Positions 1-10,249 of a stretch of DNA of 21,919 nt are shown here, in pieces. Below the pieces are notes generated by a model. The model was not told the origin of the DNA and ran no database searches. It was given only the letters and a program-made list of their open reading frames with translations. A program made the translations under genes and the position numbers. How positions within the stretch are numbered: the stretch's first letter is position 1; each line of letters starts with the position of its first letter. Source of the DNA: Priapulus caudatus (taxonomy: Eukaryota > Priapulida > Priapulimorpha > Priapulimorphida > Priapulidae); assembly GCF_000485595.1 (NCBI RefSeq), contig NW_014577164.1, forward strand, positions 206,391 through 228,309, written 5' to 3'.

Positions 1-115
1 CACGCCCGTACGCACGAACTCACTCACCCCCCCCCCCACACACACACACACACGCACGCACGCAGCACACCACCGCACGCACGCACGCACTCACTCACTC
101 ACACACTCACTCTCA

Positions 116-176
<61 letters not shown>

Positions 177-191
177 CAAACACACACACCA

Positions 192-239
<48 letters not shown>

Positions 240-267
240 CACACACACACACAAACACACACACACA
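1..267. repeat. AC-rich microsatellite tract (CA)n with ACGC units
   Basis: The tract opens with ACGC/ACTC tetranucleotide units and an 11-base poly-C run near 27-37, then becomes nearly pure (CA)n from about 120 to 267, with small interruptions (AACAAA near 174-179, ACCACCAC near 188-194). It reaches the left edge of the window, so its true length is unknown. The Cys-Val-rich minus-strand frames through it are translations of the dinucleotide repeat, not genes. Alternating purine-pyrimidine tracts of this length can adopt Z-DNA; that is known of the sequence class and not shown here. Confidence 0.97.
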
Positions 268-683
268 GCTCGGTTCCCGCACCAAAATCGCAACGCGCGC
301 ATTTTATTATAATATTCACGTTCGCACGTTGGTCTCTTGAACGAAGAAGGGTGTCGAGGGGCGAGTTCCGAACGAAGGTTGGAAAGGGGACTTGGGCGCC
401 GAGTGTCTGATTCACGCTGAAACAACTCGCGATAAGAGAGCTACACGTGCCTGCCCATCGAAATGGAGATGTTATGGCTGCTCGTATGTTGTGTCAAAAC
501 ATCCAAGCTCAGGACGAAAGCATGCGTGTAAATGAGATCGCTTGCATTCTACTTGTTAGTCGCTTTTTTTCCAGGAAGAATTCAATTGCGACACGTCAAA
601 ATTGACGATGCGCCTGCGTCTTATATTGTCGGTCTTCCATATTGTAACGTTTGCTGGACAGTGCCTCTAATGACATGCGTTGA
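268..683. other. unique sequence, no recognisable gene
   Basis: Mixed-composition DNA between the first microsatellite and the protease-like relic. A 64-codon ATG frame (532-726, plus) begins with a hydrophobic run and includes a CNVC pair, but it is in a different frame from the relic at 684-815. It does not complete a CX2CX4HX4C zinc knuckle, and I do not recognise it. No promoter, tRNA or splice structure stands out. Confidence 0.6.
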
Positions 684-815
684 GGCGCCACAGGTGAAAG
701 AACTTTCTATGTCATCGCTAGCCTAATGGATCTCGATGCCTCAGTAGTGCTCGACACTGGCTCTGAGTGGGCTTCCCATGCAGTGGCCTCATTAGGTCAG
801 ATTGCTGCATATTAA
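684..815 (+). pseudogene. possible retropepsin (aspartic protease) fragment of a retrotransposon
   Basis: The frame between the stop at 681-683 and the stop at 813-815 encodes 43 residues. Near the middle is VVLDTGSEWASH, with Leu-Gly about ten residues after the motif (ASLGQI). Hydrophobic-hydrophobic-LDTGS is the catalytic signature of retropepsins encoded by LTR retrotransposons, where Asp is the catalytic residue, and an FYV segment lies upstream in a plausible strand position. Retropepsins are about 100 residues or more, so this would be the N-terminal half only. The same frame stays open after the stop (816-890) without a recognisable second half. No reverse transcriptase or integrase motif was found nearby. 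It could be a chance match in a short frame; as a relic it is plausible but unproven. Confidence 0.35.
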
Positions 816-1150
816 CGTCATCAATTCGATGAAGTTGTCAACTCTGCTCCTCAACTGTCGGCCGCGCCGCGTGCAGCTCTAAACCTTTCCTAATAGGATT
901 CGCCGAAGACCAGTAATGATCCCTCAACACTGCAGAGTGAGCCTATCATCACCCTATACGTGTCTTTGTCGGTGATATTTTGAGCTGCGTGTAACTAACT
1001 GATAGCTCGGAGTCGCCCCCGTAGCTGCTAGCAACCTCTGACCAGAGATACAGTTTATGATTGTGTATTAGGTTATTTTCTTTCAACTCTTTGTGCCTAG
1101 TGAGAACTGCAGCAACTGGTATTTACAAAGCTGGTGGCTTGTGATCGATA
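816..1150. other. unique sequence, no recognisable gene
   Basis: Several stops occur in every frame. The frame of the upstream protease-like fragment continues from 816 to 890 and again from 897 to 980 between stops, but it encodes nothing I recognise. No repeat or RNA-like structure was seen. Confidence 0.6.
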
Positions 1151-1223
1151 CACACACACGCGCCGCGCACACACACACACACACACACCACACACACACA
1201 CACACACACAAAAACACACACAT

Positions 1224-1263
<40 letters not shown>

Positions 1264-1275
1264 ACACACACACAC

Positions 1276-1374
<99 letters not shown>

Positions 1375-1378
1375 ACAC

Positions 1379-1412
<34 letters not shown>
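1151..1412. repeat. (CA)n microsatellite
   Basis: About 260 bp of nearly uninterrupted CA units, with breaks at CGCGCCGCGC (1159-1168), AAAAA (1209-1213), ATTGCGCGC (1222-1230), ACTAAC (1273-1278) and CCC (1341-1343). Open frames on both strands through it (Thr-His and Cys-Val strings) are repeat translations. Confidence 0.98.
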
Positions 1413-1413
<1 letters not shown>

Positions 1414-2263
1414 TACAAGAGCATCTCGCTGCGGAGAAAACGGTCGTAAAGAGCGGAATAGGTCCTCTAGAGTTAATCCGACGACGTCGATATTTATGTC
1501 TTCTTCTCGCCATCCTTTCTATCCCGACGCCTAGAGAAAGGACGTCGAATGTGTGATCAGTTCCGGCGTAGATGACGGTTTAATGTTAGATCGCGAACCG
1601 ACCGCCGCTCTCCCATATATACAGCGGGACAGCCCGACACAACTTAATACAGCGTCGCGCGCGTGGCATATAGACTCGCATGGAAACCGAGCGATTCTCT
1701 CATTTTCTATGCGGCTCTCGGGCTGTTGTCGTCGTGACATAGAAATGGCAAGCCAGGGAACAAAAAAAGAAAGAATGTGTCGTAGCTCCTTATTCCGGAT
1801 TGTGGGCATTCAGCGTCGCGCGCGGATCGGGGGCGTCGGTGGGCATAATAATATGCCGAGCTGTTAACCACATCCAAGAGATTAGATTCCGGCTGGAGGA
1901 GTGCAGCTTTAATTCTGGCATGCCAATCGGGGCCCCGCGCAGCTCCGATATCCGCGGCGAACGTCCCGGTGCCATTGATATGCACAATTTGCCTATTTGC
2001 GCGAGGCAACGTGCAGCGTGCTTTGCATTGCAGGGCGCATGCGCTCTCTCTGTGGTTGTCTCCGCAGATTCTACGCGCGCTGCCTATCCTGAGTGTCATG
2101 ATGTACTGTGACGCGAGGGGAAGAGCGTTAGAATGCGTGAGAGATGGCAGCTTCTCGGTGACCCTCAGTCAGCGGCTCGATGAGCTTCCGGCTAGTGATC
2201 ATGAGCGCGTGATGGAATGCAGCGGTGCATGTCAGCGAAACCGCCGTCAGACCGTCTCTGTCG
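1413..2263. other. GC/CpG-rich unique interval without a supported gene
   Basis: This interval is richer in CpG than its surroundings and carries overlapping 90-130 codon frames on both strands (for example 1553-1867 plus and 1707-2099 minus). Opposed frames of similar length are expected where A/T-rich stop codons are scarce. None of the translations shows a domain I recognise. It could hold an exon or regulatory DNA, but the sequence gives no decisive sign of either. Confidence 0.45.
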
Positions 2264-2469
2264 TCCACACACCGCACACGCACGCACGCCGAACGAACGC
2301 ACGTACAGCCACGCACACACGCACACACACGCACCACATACACACGCTTGCACGCACACACACACACACCACACCACACCACACACACACAACACACACA
2401 CACACACACCACGCGCGCGCGGCCAGCGGCGCTCGCACGGCACACAGCGTCACGCACGTACCACACACA
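2264..2469. repeat. degenerate (CA)n/(CACG)n microsatellite
   Basis: CA dinucleotides mixed with CGCACG units and ACCACACC interruptions, the most degenerate of the three AC-rich arrays at the left of the window. A short alternating CG run (CGCGCGCGCGG) lies at about 2412-2422. The Thr-His-rich frames are repeat translations. Confidence 0.95.
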
Positions 2470-3310
2470 GTCATTGTTGGGGAGAAGTGCATTGCTATAA
2501 TTTCAGAGAGACAACACTTTTGAAAGAGACACTTCACAAAAGCGCTAACACAGTCGTATAACGCTGCGTATACACAGCGACCTTTACGCGATTAGAATTT
2601 TCCAGAACCGGCTTAAAGGCATACTAGCCCATTGATTATGCAATGTTGACGAATGCTAAGAGTAACCTGGCCACCTTTGTTAGTTACATAACGTAAAAAA
2701 CATAACGCGTATAGCCAAACGGTATTAGTTTGATCCAATATCTCTGCTGGTTACATTACAAAGCAAGCAACTTTGAAATCGGTTGTTAGTATATCAGTTT
2801 ACGTGCCGTAAATGTCATCCAGAGTCAAGCGATAACGTAAAACTACATTTGCGCGGGCCCGTATGTTTTGGACGCCAGATGAAATGGAGGTGACCAGCGG
2901 TGTCAACCACGGCCACACGGACTAAACATGGAATAGCAGAGAAAAAGCACGACGTACTAATCAGGACGCACATGGACAGCTCTGACCAAAAGTTCCTTAT
3001 CACTGGGCGTCCGTGTTTACGAAATCCACTGATGAAGCATTTGGCGTACGGCCGAGCATGACGTTTGCGAATAAATGTCGCTGGTGCACTATAAATCTGC
3101 TATAACACTCCGCTTCGCCGCCAGCGGTTTGAACTGTAAAACCTGATTCTTGGACTGCGGATTTCAATTAGACATTTCTTAGTAAGCAGCAGTGACAAAC
3201 AGCAGTAGACAAAACTACTAATACCGGCCGTTTGATGTAAGGTTAATGTACTTATTAACTACACAAGGTGCCGTAGTTACTTCTAGCATCGTCAACCATT
3301 GCATAATACA
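2470..3310. other. unique sequence, no recognisable gene
   Basis: AT-moderate DNA with only short frames. A 62-codon minus-strand frame (2815-3003) was examined and matches nothing I know. No tandem repeats, tRNA-like structures or long inverted repeats were seen. Confidence 0.6.
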
Positions 3311-3682
3311 ATGGGCCTAGTATGCCTTTTAAATGTCACCATCTGCTATAGAATATTACGGCTAGTATTAGGCGGCTATCTCGCGTTCCTCATTTTCCGA
3401 TTCTTGATTCCTCATTTCCATTATCGGTCTTTAATTTCCTGTATATCGCTGTACATGGATCAAACTCAGCTTAGTTGTCGCACGTTATTTTCAACTTGTG
3501 CCCACAAACATTTTGGTGTTGTTCCCATTAGAAAGCACATTTATTTCGATCAAATGTGCCTAAATTTACATGGCTCGTTGCCGAAGCGAGATGCGAGAGA
3601 ATGTAAGCGAAACATTTGCGAGAATTTGCGCACTCTAGATAGTTCAGAAATCCAATCAGACCTGTGTGCTCAATTCCGGTAA
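3311..3682 (+). CDS. unrecognised ORF, 123 residues, probably not a gene
   Basis: This is the longest ATG-initiated frame outside simple repeats. The ATG sits in a favourable context (ACAATGG, with A at -3 and G at +4). The first 35 or so residues are strongly hydrophobic (LVLGGYLAFLIFRFLIP), resembling a signal anchor or membrane segment. The rest is Cys- and Arg/Lys-containing without a family motif I recognise, and the last residues are ENLRTLDSSEIQSD plus a short tail. A few open stretches this long are expected by chance in 22 kb read in six frames, and no splice or promoter evidence supports it. It could be a small secreted or membrane protein or an exon, but chance is the likelier explanation. 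Confidence 0.13.
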   Translation: MGLVCLLNVTICYRILRLVLGGYLAFLIFRFLIPHFHYRSLISCISLYMDQTQLSCRTLFSTCAHKHFGVVPIRKHIYFDQMCLNLHGSLPKRDARECKRNICENLRTLDSSEIQSDLCAQFR

Positions 3683-4489
3683 CATCTGTTGCTAAAATCC
3701 GAATTAATGTCGATTTGTTTAAAAAATATGCGAATTAAATTGATGACCTTTCAGAACGACCCAGGCCTTCTTGCAGTCTTGCCTAAAAGTTGTAGCTTCT
3801 AACGCTCGTTTCCATGACTACTGCCGACGCTTCGCCGTGTTCTGCAAATTGCTTTCTTTAACATGGCGGGCAGCGTTCAGAATCTTTGCCTATTACTTGT
3901 AGTGTGCCGATGCTGCATTATATGCGTGTGTGTCGCTTTAAAAAGGGCCACGACTAATCACAGACGGTAGTTTTGTCTCGCTTGTCTCATATATTACCCC
4001 TCACAAAGTAAATTTCAATCGCACTGTTCAGTTATAGCGTATACGTGGTCTACAATGCTCGCGTTTGCACGGGAATTGTAGGTATAAGCTCGCTCTTTCG
4101 GAGCCTTGTTTTTTTCGCGAATTCCAGGATTAGAAGTTACTAGGCCGCATCTGCATCCAGTGTGCGATTCGATCATGCATGAAACTTTGATTGCAAAATG
4201 CCACCACTGTACGTGTAGCGTGCGTATAAGAGTGCTTTCGAGTCGCGGTCGCTGTCACTTCGAATGCAGGCATTAACCCCTCGTTACACTGCCACAGTGA
4301 GAATATTCACACAACACGCACCATTCACATGCGGCCAGCAGCAGCGGAGGAGTGTGCTGTCGGCACATCAATAAGATTGCAGCCCAAGCGAGAGTCTCGA
4401 ATCAATTGCCAGTGAGTCTGAAACGAAACGCCTCGCACACGTGCATCGCGCCAGTGATTACATTATCTGTGCGCGCGGTACTGTCGGGT
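3683..4489. other. unique sequence, no recognisable gene
   Basis: No frame of note and no array. The stretch becomes GC-richer from about 4320 towards the decayed GTGCG tract that follows. Confidence 0.6.
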
Positions 4490-4767
4490 ATGGTCCGGTG
4501 GTGTGCGGCTGCGTGCGCGGGCGTATGGCGTGTGCCTGTTTTGCCCGTGTGTCGTGCGGGCGTACCCGTCGTGCCGCGTCTTACGTGGTCGTGCCGCGTG
4601 CATGTGCGTCCGATGCGCGATTGTGTTCGCAGGGTATGTGAGCGACGGCGCTGCGTTGTATGACGATTGGCGATGCGGGTGCATGCGTAGCCGGCCGGAT
4701 AGTGCTCGCGCGCTGTCCGTGCCTGTCGTGCATGAGCGGCATGTGTGCGCGTGCTGTGCGTTTGTGG
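4490..4767. repeat. decayed GTGCG-rich tract
   Basis: G/T/C-rich DNA dominated by GTGCG, TGCGTG and CGTGCCG words without a clean period. It resembles a heavily diverged version of the minisatellite at 16520-18131. It abuts and slightly overlaps the left edge of the first copy of the 2 kb duplicated block. Overlapping frames here on both strands (66-131 codons, Arg- and Cys-rich) are products of the composition. Confidence 0.7.
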
Positions 4768-6770
4768 CATAAGAGATGCGGGTGCTTGTATTCTCATCGA
4801 TATGTCAAGACACCATGACTAATACTGTCCGCATTTACAGTCGTTCTTCGGAGAGGAGGATGTTTATGTTTTTTTCTAAAAAAATTCTATCGGCAATTTG
4901 CAATTCTGCTAGAGCCAATTGAATATGGTGGAAACTTCCGCCAGCTTAATGTGTCTTCAGAATTGGTTAACATGGTAATTTTTTCGCGCTTATGTATTGA
5001 TCAACACTTGAAAAATGTACATTTTCGCGAGCGCAAAAGAAAATACTGCAAAGCAATTCGATTATCCTGTAAACTGGTGTGTGTCATGCTTATTTTCTAT
5101 ATAAAAACAAAACTCAGAATAATTCATACCTAATAACAACATTCGCAAGTGCATGTCTTTCACATGAATGTTTTAGTACGTGCTGAATCTGCCCACAGCC
5201 TAAATTACCCGTTTCCACGAAATATTAATTGCCATTCCAGTATGCATGTTTACGCGACGGTACTAAAAGATATATACCGGTGGACGTTTATAGTCGAAAC
5301 GGTAGCTTCGTCCCAGTGAGATGTACGCGCCCTTATCGCATATCACCTGAACCCTGAACCGATATAATGCTTCACCGCGAATAGCACTTGCTGAACACTC
5401 AGGTGTCATGGGCTTAGCAAATGTCAATGCAAGATTATTAACTGTGAGTGTTTTCCATTAGACACCCCGCTTTGGTGCTGATCTACAGTGAAGCCCGTAA
5501 ATGATTACCCGCACAGTCCAACAAACTCATGAAATAGTTCAGTAGAATATTATGAGTGCGCTACATTATCCGAGCGTGTTTCTATTAATACCTGCTGATG
5601 AACGGAGAGCTGGGCAGCAGAGTGCAAGTTATCACACTCTACGGAGCCAGCCATGTTCGTATTATTTATGCAAGGTAGCTACTTCGTCGCAAATCTACGC
5701 ATGCACGTGCGTACACGCCGCATTTCCATTGACAGAGGCGTATGGCGCCGTAATGAACGCGAGCATTTTACCTGATGCATGCCGATTCAAAATATTGGAT
5801 TCGTTTAAGCTCTTAAGTATAGCGAAACAGGCTTAATAACAAAATACTACATTGCCAGTTTTGTTTCGGTCGTTAGCTGAATTGACCGGTTTGTAAATTT
5901 GAACATTCTTGGACGGTTTTCGCCTTTTGTTGCCTTTTCTTGAACAAATTACTAAAGAGCGCAAATAATATAGAATTGCTTTTTTAACAAATCGAAGATT
6001 CGTTCGCTATTTAATAAATTATATATCACAAACTATTATAATATCATATAATCATACATTTTAAATCCATACCGCGCGTAATATAATATCAGGCGCTATA
6101 TATATATAAAGCGTAGTAAATGATTTAATGTATGCTTATGGAAAGTGATGGTCGGCACTTCTGTATAGCAGTGATATATCATAAACCTCGCCTTCTTTAA
6201 TTGTCTGAGAAAACCTGAATTATCTAACTTCAATAGCTGATAGTGTTAACGGATAAAAACAAGGAAATATCACATCGTTAGCATTTGATTTTCATCGTAG
6301 CCTGGAAAATTGCCACAACGGACAATGTAGACTACTTTGTTTAAGAATATGGTACAGCAGGATACGAAGATATTAGTAGGGAAACGCATTGCTACTATTC
6401 TAGTCTGAGTTTTACGGTGCGTATATAGTGAGATTTGCGTAACTGAAGTTGTAAGCCGAAACGGTAGTGACCTGCAATGTATATTCTAGTTAAGCGGATT
6501 TTTATGTTGAATATATTGCTGCGCGTTTGTTCCTATAGGCACTGCGAACCTGAAGATAATAGGAAATCATATATGCCGCTAGTGTTGTTGACGTCTAAGA
6601 TCTCTATCGTCATGCAAATGTGAAGTTGTTTTAGATATGAAAACCTGAATATCCAGCTTTTGCATACAGCTGTTTTAAACAACCGGAAATATTAATTCGT
6701 TTTGCTTCAAATATAATAAAAGAGCCCACGGCTTTGCAAACTGTACCGAGATTAAAAATAGTATTAGATC
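4730..6770 (+). repeat. copy 1 of a ~2 kb direct duplication
   Basis: It aligns over its whole length with 8334-10249, from GCATGAGCG at the left to TTAGATC at the right. Copy 1 is 2041 bp against 1916 bp for copy 2. Some stretches are almost identical (5232-5340 against 8810-8920, with one clear substitution in about 110 bp). Others differ every 5-15 bases, almost always by a single extra or missing base. No conserved reading frame runs through the pair: the 94-codon frame at 5552-5836 is broken in copy 2. No terminal inverted repeat or target-site duplication was seen, so a transposon is not demonstrated. An AT-rich patch with (TA)n lies at about 6010-6110. Confidence 0.95.
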
Positions 6771-6846
6771 GATCAGGATCTGATGCTTACTTAATCAGGA
6801 TCTGATGCTTGCTTGATCAGGATCTGATGCTTGCTTGATCAGGATC
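6771..6846. repeat. 22-bp tandem repeat, about 3.4 units
   Basis: Units start at 6773, 6795 and 6817, each beginning TCAGGATCTGATGCTT, with a partial fourth unit from 6839 to 6846. Units 2 and 3 are identical; unit 1 differs by two G-to-A changes in its tail (ACTTAA against GCTTGA). The array begins exactly where homology between the two 2 kb copies ends, so it marks the duplication boundary. It is rich in GATC, and copy 1 itself ends in GATC. Confidence 0.95.
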
Positions 6847-8147
6847 GCCCGAGCCATTGTCCGGCAGTAAGCGCTATATGAGCTGATCAGTCAGCGGCGG
6901 TGTTCTCTCTGGTGTTCTCTCTCTCTCGTTGGGCCGCTGCCGCCGCCGCACGTAACACGGCCCGAGATCTATTGAGATGCGGCTCGTTTCATCCCAGTCG
7001 GCGCGGGTGTGTTTACCTTTGTCGTAGGTCGCGAAATCCCGTCCGCACATCTTCGTGCGACGGATAAGTCGTGGGGCTCGTCGTGACTGGGAGTCTGGGA
7101 TGCATATAGTCAGTCGCCTAGCCGTTAACGATTGAACAGCCTCGCATGCCATCTCTCTGGCATGCTCAGCTGTCCCTGGGCACATTAGGCAGGTAAAGCG
7201 AGTAAAGTCTACGTGGTATCTATATATACACAGCACAGGCACCCCGCACGCACACACGCCCTTATCATGCATTTTTACTTAGCCGCGGAGAGTAAATATT
7301 GGGTATGTATGTATAGGCAGCTGCGGACTAAATTGCTAGTTAGAGACGGATGCGTGCTATTGTATCAGCGGTTGCGCGGCTAGTATTGTTGAGATATCGA
7401 TTTGCTTATTTTCGGAATGCGTCCATATCAAAGATCGTCATCGAGTTATTTCCCGTGTTTTTGTGTGTTAGGCAACGTCTTAAGATGGAATAATGGACTT
7501 AAGATGGTAATTACCAGGCACGGTTTGCTTCCCTGATGTGGTTTTGCAATCTTTCGAAGCAATATAAAGTGCATTAAGTATACGTAATTTAATTATAGAA
7601 GCTCCTTGCACGCATGACTAGGCTCAATGGATATCTGATGGGAATCGGTTAAGTGTTTGTTGTTCACATGCGTATATGGCTGCGATTCACGGCCGACTGC
7701 CTGTCCTCGCGCTGTCTTCACACTGTGCATGCCGAAAGACACCGATTTACTTTGCAAAGCTACAATATCTGCTAAATCTGCACGGCAGGTTAACGACTAG
7801 TATTAATTTCACCCCATGATTTCTTGGAGAGATGTAATTGACGGATTCCTCTTCGATATTCAACATATTTCTCTCTCTGAGTCTAATCCGAGATTCCCCC
7901 TAAACTAGTCAATCGCAAAGATGTCTGCCCGCCGGCATTCGGAATGACGACATCGGACTCGTTTAATCAGCTAATCCCTTCGAGCATATTGAGCCGCAGA
8001 CTCCCTCGCGTATCACGAATCCGCCCATTAGATGAGCGCGTGGAATATTCTGCCGTGTATATCTATCTCTACGCGCACGCTGTCTCCCATCGGCTCATTG
8101 CACACCGTCATTTCATTAGAGTGCGTTCGTACCGTTGCAGGTAAAGT
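6847..8147. other. unique spacer between the duplicated blocks, no supported gene
   Basis: The part at 6850-7270 is GC/CpG-rich and open on the minus strand for 132 codons (6874-7272); the product is Arg-rich and unrecognised. The palindromic pair CATGCC/GGCATG (about 7145-7164) lies inside it. Another CpG-rich part at 7920-8142 is open on the plus strand and ends in TTGCAGGTAAAG, which resembles a splice-site string, but no exon structure can be built around it. CTTAAGATGG occurs twice about 20 bp apart near 7478-7507. Confidence 0.5.
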
Positions 8148-8217
8148 GATGAGAGAGAGGAAGGATAAAGAGAGGAAGGATAAAGAGAGGTGAGAGCAGA
8201 GAGCAGAGAGGACAGAG
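8148..8217. repeat. GA-rich tract with a 15-bp tandem repeat
   Basis: The unit GAGAGGAAGGATAAA occurs at 8155-8169 and 8170-8184, followed by a partial unit to 8190. The tract then runs as GAGCAGAGAGCAGAGAGGACAGAGG before changing to GT repeats. Confidence 0.93.
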
Positions 8218-8263
8218 GTGTGTGCGTGTGCGTGTGCGTGTGTGTGTGCTGGAGCGTGCGTGC

Positions 8264-8334
<71 letters not shown>
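8218..8334. repeat. (GT)n microsatellite with TGCG units
   Basis: It starts as TGCGTGTGCG and TGCGTGCGTGCG, then is an uninterrupted (TG)n run of about 65 bp (8270-8334). It directly abuts the left end of copy 2 of the 2 kb duplication. The poly-Val/Cys frame through it is a repeat translation. Confidence 0.98.
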
Positions 8335-8335
<1 letters not shown>

Positions 8336-10249
8336 ATGAGCGATGCGAGTGCGCGTGCGTGCGTGTGCATAAGAGATGCGGGTGCTTGTATCTCATCGAT
8401 ATTTCAAGACACTCATGATAAACTGTCCGCATTACAGTCGTTATCGGGAGAGGATGTTATTTTTTTCCTAAAAAAATTCTATCGCAATTTGCATTCTGCT
8501 AGAGCAATTGAATATGTGGAAATTCCGCAGTTATGTGTCTTCAGAATGGTTAACATGGTAATTTTTCGCGCTTATGTATTGATCAGACACTTTGAAAATG
8601 TACATTTTCGCGAGCGCAAAGAAAATATGCAAAGCAATTCGATTTATCCTGTAAACTGGTGTGTGTCATGCTTATTTTTCTATAAAAACAAAACTCAGAA
8701 TAATTCATACCTAATACAACATTCGCAGTGCATGTCTTTCACATGAATGTTTTAGTACGTGCTGAATCTGCCACACGCTAAATTACCCGTTTCCACGAAA
8801 TATTAATTGCATTCCAGTATGCAGGTTTACGCGACGGTACTAAAAGATATATACCGGTGGACGTTTATAGTCGAAACGGTAGCTTCGTCCCAGTGAGATG
8901 TACGCGCCCTTATCGCATATTCACTGAACCCTGAACCGATATAATGGCTTCACCGCGAATAGCACTTGCTGAACACCAGGTGTCATGGGCTTAGCAAATG
9001 TCAATGCAAGATTTATAACTGTGAGTGTTTTCCATTAGACACCCCGCTTTGGTGGCTGATCTACAGTGAGCCCGTAATGATCCCGCACAGCTCCAACAAA
9101 CTCATGAATAGTTCAGAGATATTGAGTGCGCTACATTATCCGAGGTGTTTCATTAAACCTGCTGATGAAGGGGAGCTGCAGCAGAGTGCAGTTTCACACC
9201 TACGGAGCAGCCATGTTCGTATTATTTATGCAAGGTAGCACTTTCGTCGAAATCTACGCATGCACGCGTACACGCGCATTCATTGACAGAGCGTATGGGC
9301 GCTAATGAACGCGAGCATTTTACCTATGCATCCGATTCAAAATATTGGTCGTTTAAGCTTAAGTATAGCGCAATGTTACGCGGCGAAACATGGCTAATAC
9401 AAAATACTACATTGCAGTTTTGTTTCGTTAGCTGAATGACGTTTGTAAATTTGAACATTCTTGGACGTTTCGCCTTTTGTTGGCCTTTTCTTGAACAATT
9501 ACTAAAGAGCGAAATAATATGAATTGCTTTTAACAAATGCGAAGTCGTTCGCTTTAATAAATATACACACACTTTATATAATATCATAAATCATACATTA
9601 AATCCATACCGCGCGTATATATATATATATATAGGGCCTATATATATATAAGCGTAGTATGGATTTAATGTATGCTGTATGGAGAATGATGGGGCACTTC
9701 TGTATACCGTGATATCATAAACCTCGCTTCTTTATTGTCTGAAAAACCTGATATCTAACTTCAATACTAGAAGTGTACGATAAAAACAAGAAATATCCAT
9801 GTTAGCATTGATCATCGTTAGCCTGGAAAATTGCACACGACAATGTAGACTCTTTGTTGGAAGAAATGTACAGCAAGGATACGAAGATATTGTAGGAACG
9901 CATTCCACTATGTGTGAGCTGAGTTTACGTGCGTATATAGTGAGATTTGTACGGGAAGTTGTAAGCCGAAAGGTAGTGACCTGCAATGTAATCTAGTAAG
10001 GGATTTTTAGTTGAAGATATATTGTGCGTTGTGCTATAGCACTGCGACCTGAAGATAAAGGAAACATATATGCGCTAGTGTGTTGACCAAGTCTCTATCG
10101 TCATGCAAATGTGAAGTGCCTTTTAGAATGAAACCTGAATATCCAGCTTTTGCATACATGTTTTAAACAACGGGAAAATATTAATGTGTTTGCTCAAATA
10201 ATAAAAGAGCCCACGGCTGCAAACTGACGAGATTAAAATATATTAGATC
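8334..10249 (+). repeat. copy 2 of the ~2 kb direct duplication
   Basis: Same orientation as 4730-6770, starting 3604 bp downstream. It is about 125 bp shorter, the loss being spread over many single-base differences. It has one larger private segment, CAATGTTACGCGGCG, at about 9371-9385 that is missing from copy 1, and a longer (TA)n patch at 9616-9650 able to form a hairpin around GGGCC. Frames here (8222-8746, 8966-9238, 9324-9587 minus) do not correspond to frames in copy 1, which argues against coding. To the right, homology stops at TTAGATC/CATTTCGG. Confidence 0.95.

Noticed and set aside
600-660. IDD and VDD strings (near 603 and 1570) as reverse transcriptase catalytic motifs
   Set aside because: The flanking residues do not resemble the YxDD region and the frames are short; the motif alone is far too common.
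1097-1556. 138-140 codon frames on both strands over the (CA)n array
   Set aside because: Cys-Val and Thr-His alternation is the direct translation of a dinucleotide repeat.
4768-6770. The 2 kb duplicated block as a cut-and-paste transposon
   Set aside because: No terminal inverted repeats, no target-site duplication and no transposase frame were seen at either copy; only its repeat status is annotated.
8120-8150. TTGCAGGTAAAG as a splice site ending an exon at about 8142
   Set aside because: The preceding frame encodes an unrecognised Arg-rich peptide, and no acceptor or partner exon can be assigned.
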